A DNA stretch of 20,186 bases, from positions 13,184-33,369 of the forward strand of contig JAIPMN010000698.1 of assembly GCA_020650975.1 (NCBI GenBank), written 5' to 3'. How positions within the stretch are numbered: the stretch's first letter is position 1; the number at the start of each line of letters is the position of its first letter. The notes beneath the pieces were generated by a model that saw nothing but the letters and a program-made list of their open reading frames with translations, did not search any database and was not told where the DNA came from. The DNA is from Apostichopus californicus (Eukaryota > Echinodermata > Holothuroidea > Aspidochirotida > Stichopodidae). Of the stretch, positions 19,360-20,186 are shown in pieces. The translations under genes and the position numbers were made by a program.

Positions 19360-19765
19360 TGATTTTGTTTCGGAAGAGCTAGTTCTTTAAGCTCGCAACT
19401 GTGCCAAAATGGTTGGTATTGTTTTAACTCGTTTAAGTAATGTTCTAATTGAAACCAATATTGGAAGTTTCATGATGTTGTCAGTTTTGATATAATTTTG
19501 ACTGTTAAATGAAATTAATTTGTTGTATATATTATGCCTGTCTTAAACGGGTTATGTAAATTATTCTAGGCGCTTTCAGTACTCGAAATATATAAGAGTT
19601 AATGCATGTGTCTGTCTTTTCTGTCCTAATTGGATGACCTAATTGTTTTGAGCTTGGTGTACTATACGACCGAATCCAGGCAAGTATAACATTTGTAATG
19701 TATTGTTGGTGTCTATGCGTTCGTTGTCTTGTAAGTGAATGACTCGTTGATGTGACAGTACAGTA

Positions 19766-19800
19766 ATATCACACGATATCACTCGATATCACACGATATC
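19766..19800. repeat. 10-bp tandem repeat ATATCACACG
   Basis: About 3.5 units of ATATCACACG/ATATCACTCG occur. Each unit junction forms the palindrome CGATATC with GATATC at its core. Confidence 0.8.
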
Positions 19801-19876
19801 TCAAGAAAGGAATCAGAAGATTTATACTTTACATGTCGCTCAGCTATACAGTGGTGTCTAAGCGCGCTCTTAGTAG

Positions 19877-19889
19877 AGGTCAAAGGTTA
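19877..19889 (+). promoter_or_regulatory. DR1-like motif
   Basis: AGGTCA-A-AGGTTA differs from a perfect DR1 by one base. A lone GGGGTCA half site follows within about 10 bp. It is downstream of the gene, and which gene it might serve is unknown. Confidence 0.3.
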
Positions 19890-20170
19890 TTTGGGGTCAG
19901 CACAGGCCGAAAAGAGAAAATGGTTCATCTCAAGAATCATAATTTCGAACAAAAGCTGTATTCGTTTTGTATACAGTTCTTGCAGACTTGAAGGAAATTT
20001 ACAAATTGTTGCAAGATGTCAACTGAGGTCAAATGAGATTGAAAGTGGATATATATCAAAGCTGCAAATCTTTGTAATTTTATATCTCAAGAACAGAAAG
20101 TTGAAATGGATATCACACTTGTCAATATGAATTATCAGTAACAAACAGGTCTGGCGATAAGCAGCGAGAT

Positions 20171-20185
20171 GGGGGGGGGGGGGGG
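20171..20185. repeat. Poly-G tract at window end
   Basis: Fifteen G stop one base before the end of the window. The window edge may coincide with a hard-to-sequence point. Confidence 0.85.
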
Positions 20186-20186
20186 A

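Larger units (their letters stand above)
18241..20186. other. Downstream intergenic region
   Basis: The region contains the minus-strand SINE, short tandem repeats, a DR1-like motif and two poly-G/C tracts. No open frame here resembles a known protein, and none has a supported start or splice site. Confidence 0.55.

Noticed and set aside
1-20186. CRISPR array, operon, phage or prokaryotic defence system
   Set aside because: There are no regularly spaced identical repeats with unique spacers, no dense same-strand ORFs and no ribosome binding sites. The intron and SINEs mark this as eukaryotic nuclear DNA.

Overview
The window looks like invertebrate metazoan nuclear DNA. It is AT-rich and sparsely coding, with an intron of about 7 kb, consensus GT-AG splice sites, tRNA-derived SINEs, microsatellites and many long poly-G/poly-C tracts. 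There are no operons, ribosome binding sites or densely packed ORFs. The style (frequent G/C homopolymers, one Nin-like SINE, a gene with an agrin NtA-like domain) suggests a marine deuterostome such as an echinoderm, possibly a sea cucumber. That assignment is inference; no marker gene proves it.

Only one gene can be supported well. It lies on the + strand with two coding exons (9871-10325 and 17417-17828) around a 7,091-bp phase-2 intron. The spliced frame gives a 288-residue secretory protein: signal peptide, short basic propeptide ending in a furin-type RTRR site, an N-terminal-agrin-like (NtA, TIMP/OB-type) domain split by the intron, an S/D/F-rich segment, an acidic tyrosine cluster suited to sulfation, and a C-terminal hydrophobic stretch that could be a GPI signal or a membrane anchor. 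None of agrin's other domains is present, so this is a stand-alone NtA-like protein.

Layout: 1-9.8 kb is non-coding or undecided. It holds poly-G/C tracts, a GGGTA G-quadruplex repeat, an ATGCAT-rich cluster, a 116-bp tandem duplication with a CRE palindrome, a 41-bp tandem duplication, and three weak protein-like stretches (1-111 +, 2891-3277 +, about 3870-4058 -). 9.87-17.83 kb is the gene. Its intron carries a complete-looking SINE (about 14201-14497), a G-rich minisatellite, a 13-bp-stem hairpin, and motifs for nuclear receptors (DR1), AP-1 and CREB. 17.83-18.24 kb is the probable 3' UTR with two AATAAA signals. 18.7-18.94 kb is a second tRNA-derived SINE on the - strand. The rest to the end is non-coding, with short tandem repeats and a terminal G15 run.

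Only one gene is present, so there is no gene cassette to interpret. The points most worth following are the lone NtA-like protein and its post-translational motifs, the two SINEs, and the repeated DR1 motifs in the intron.
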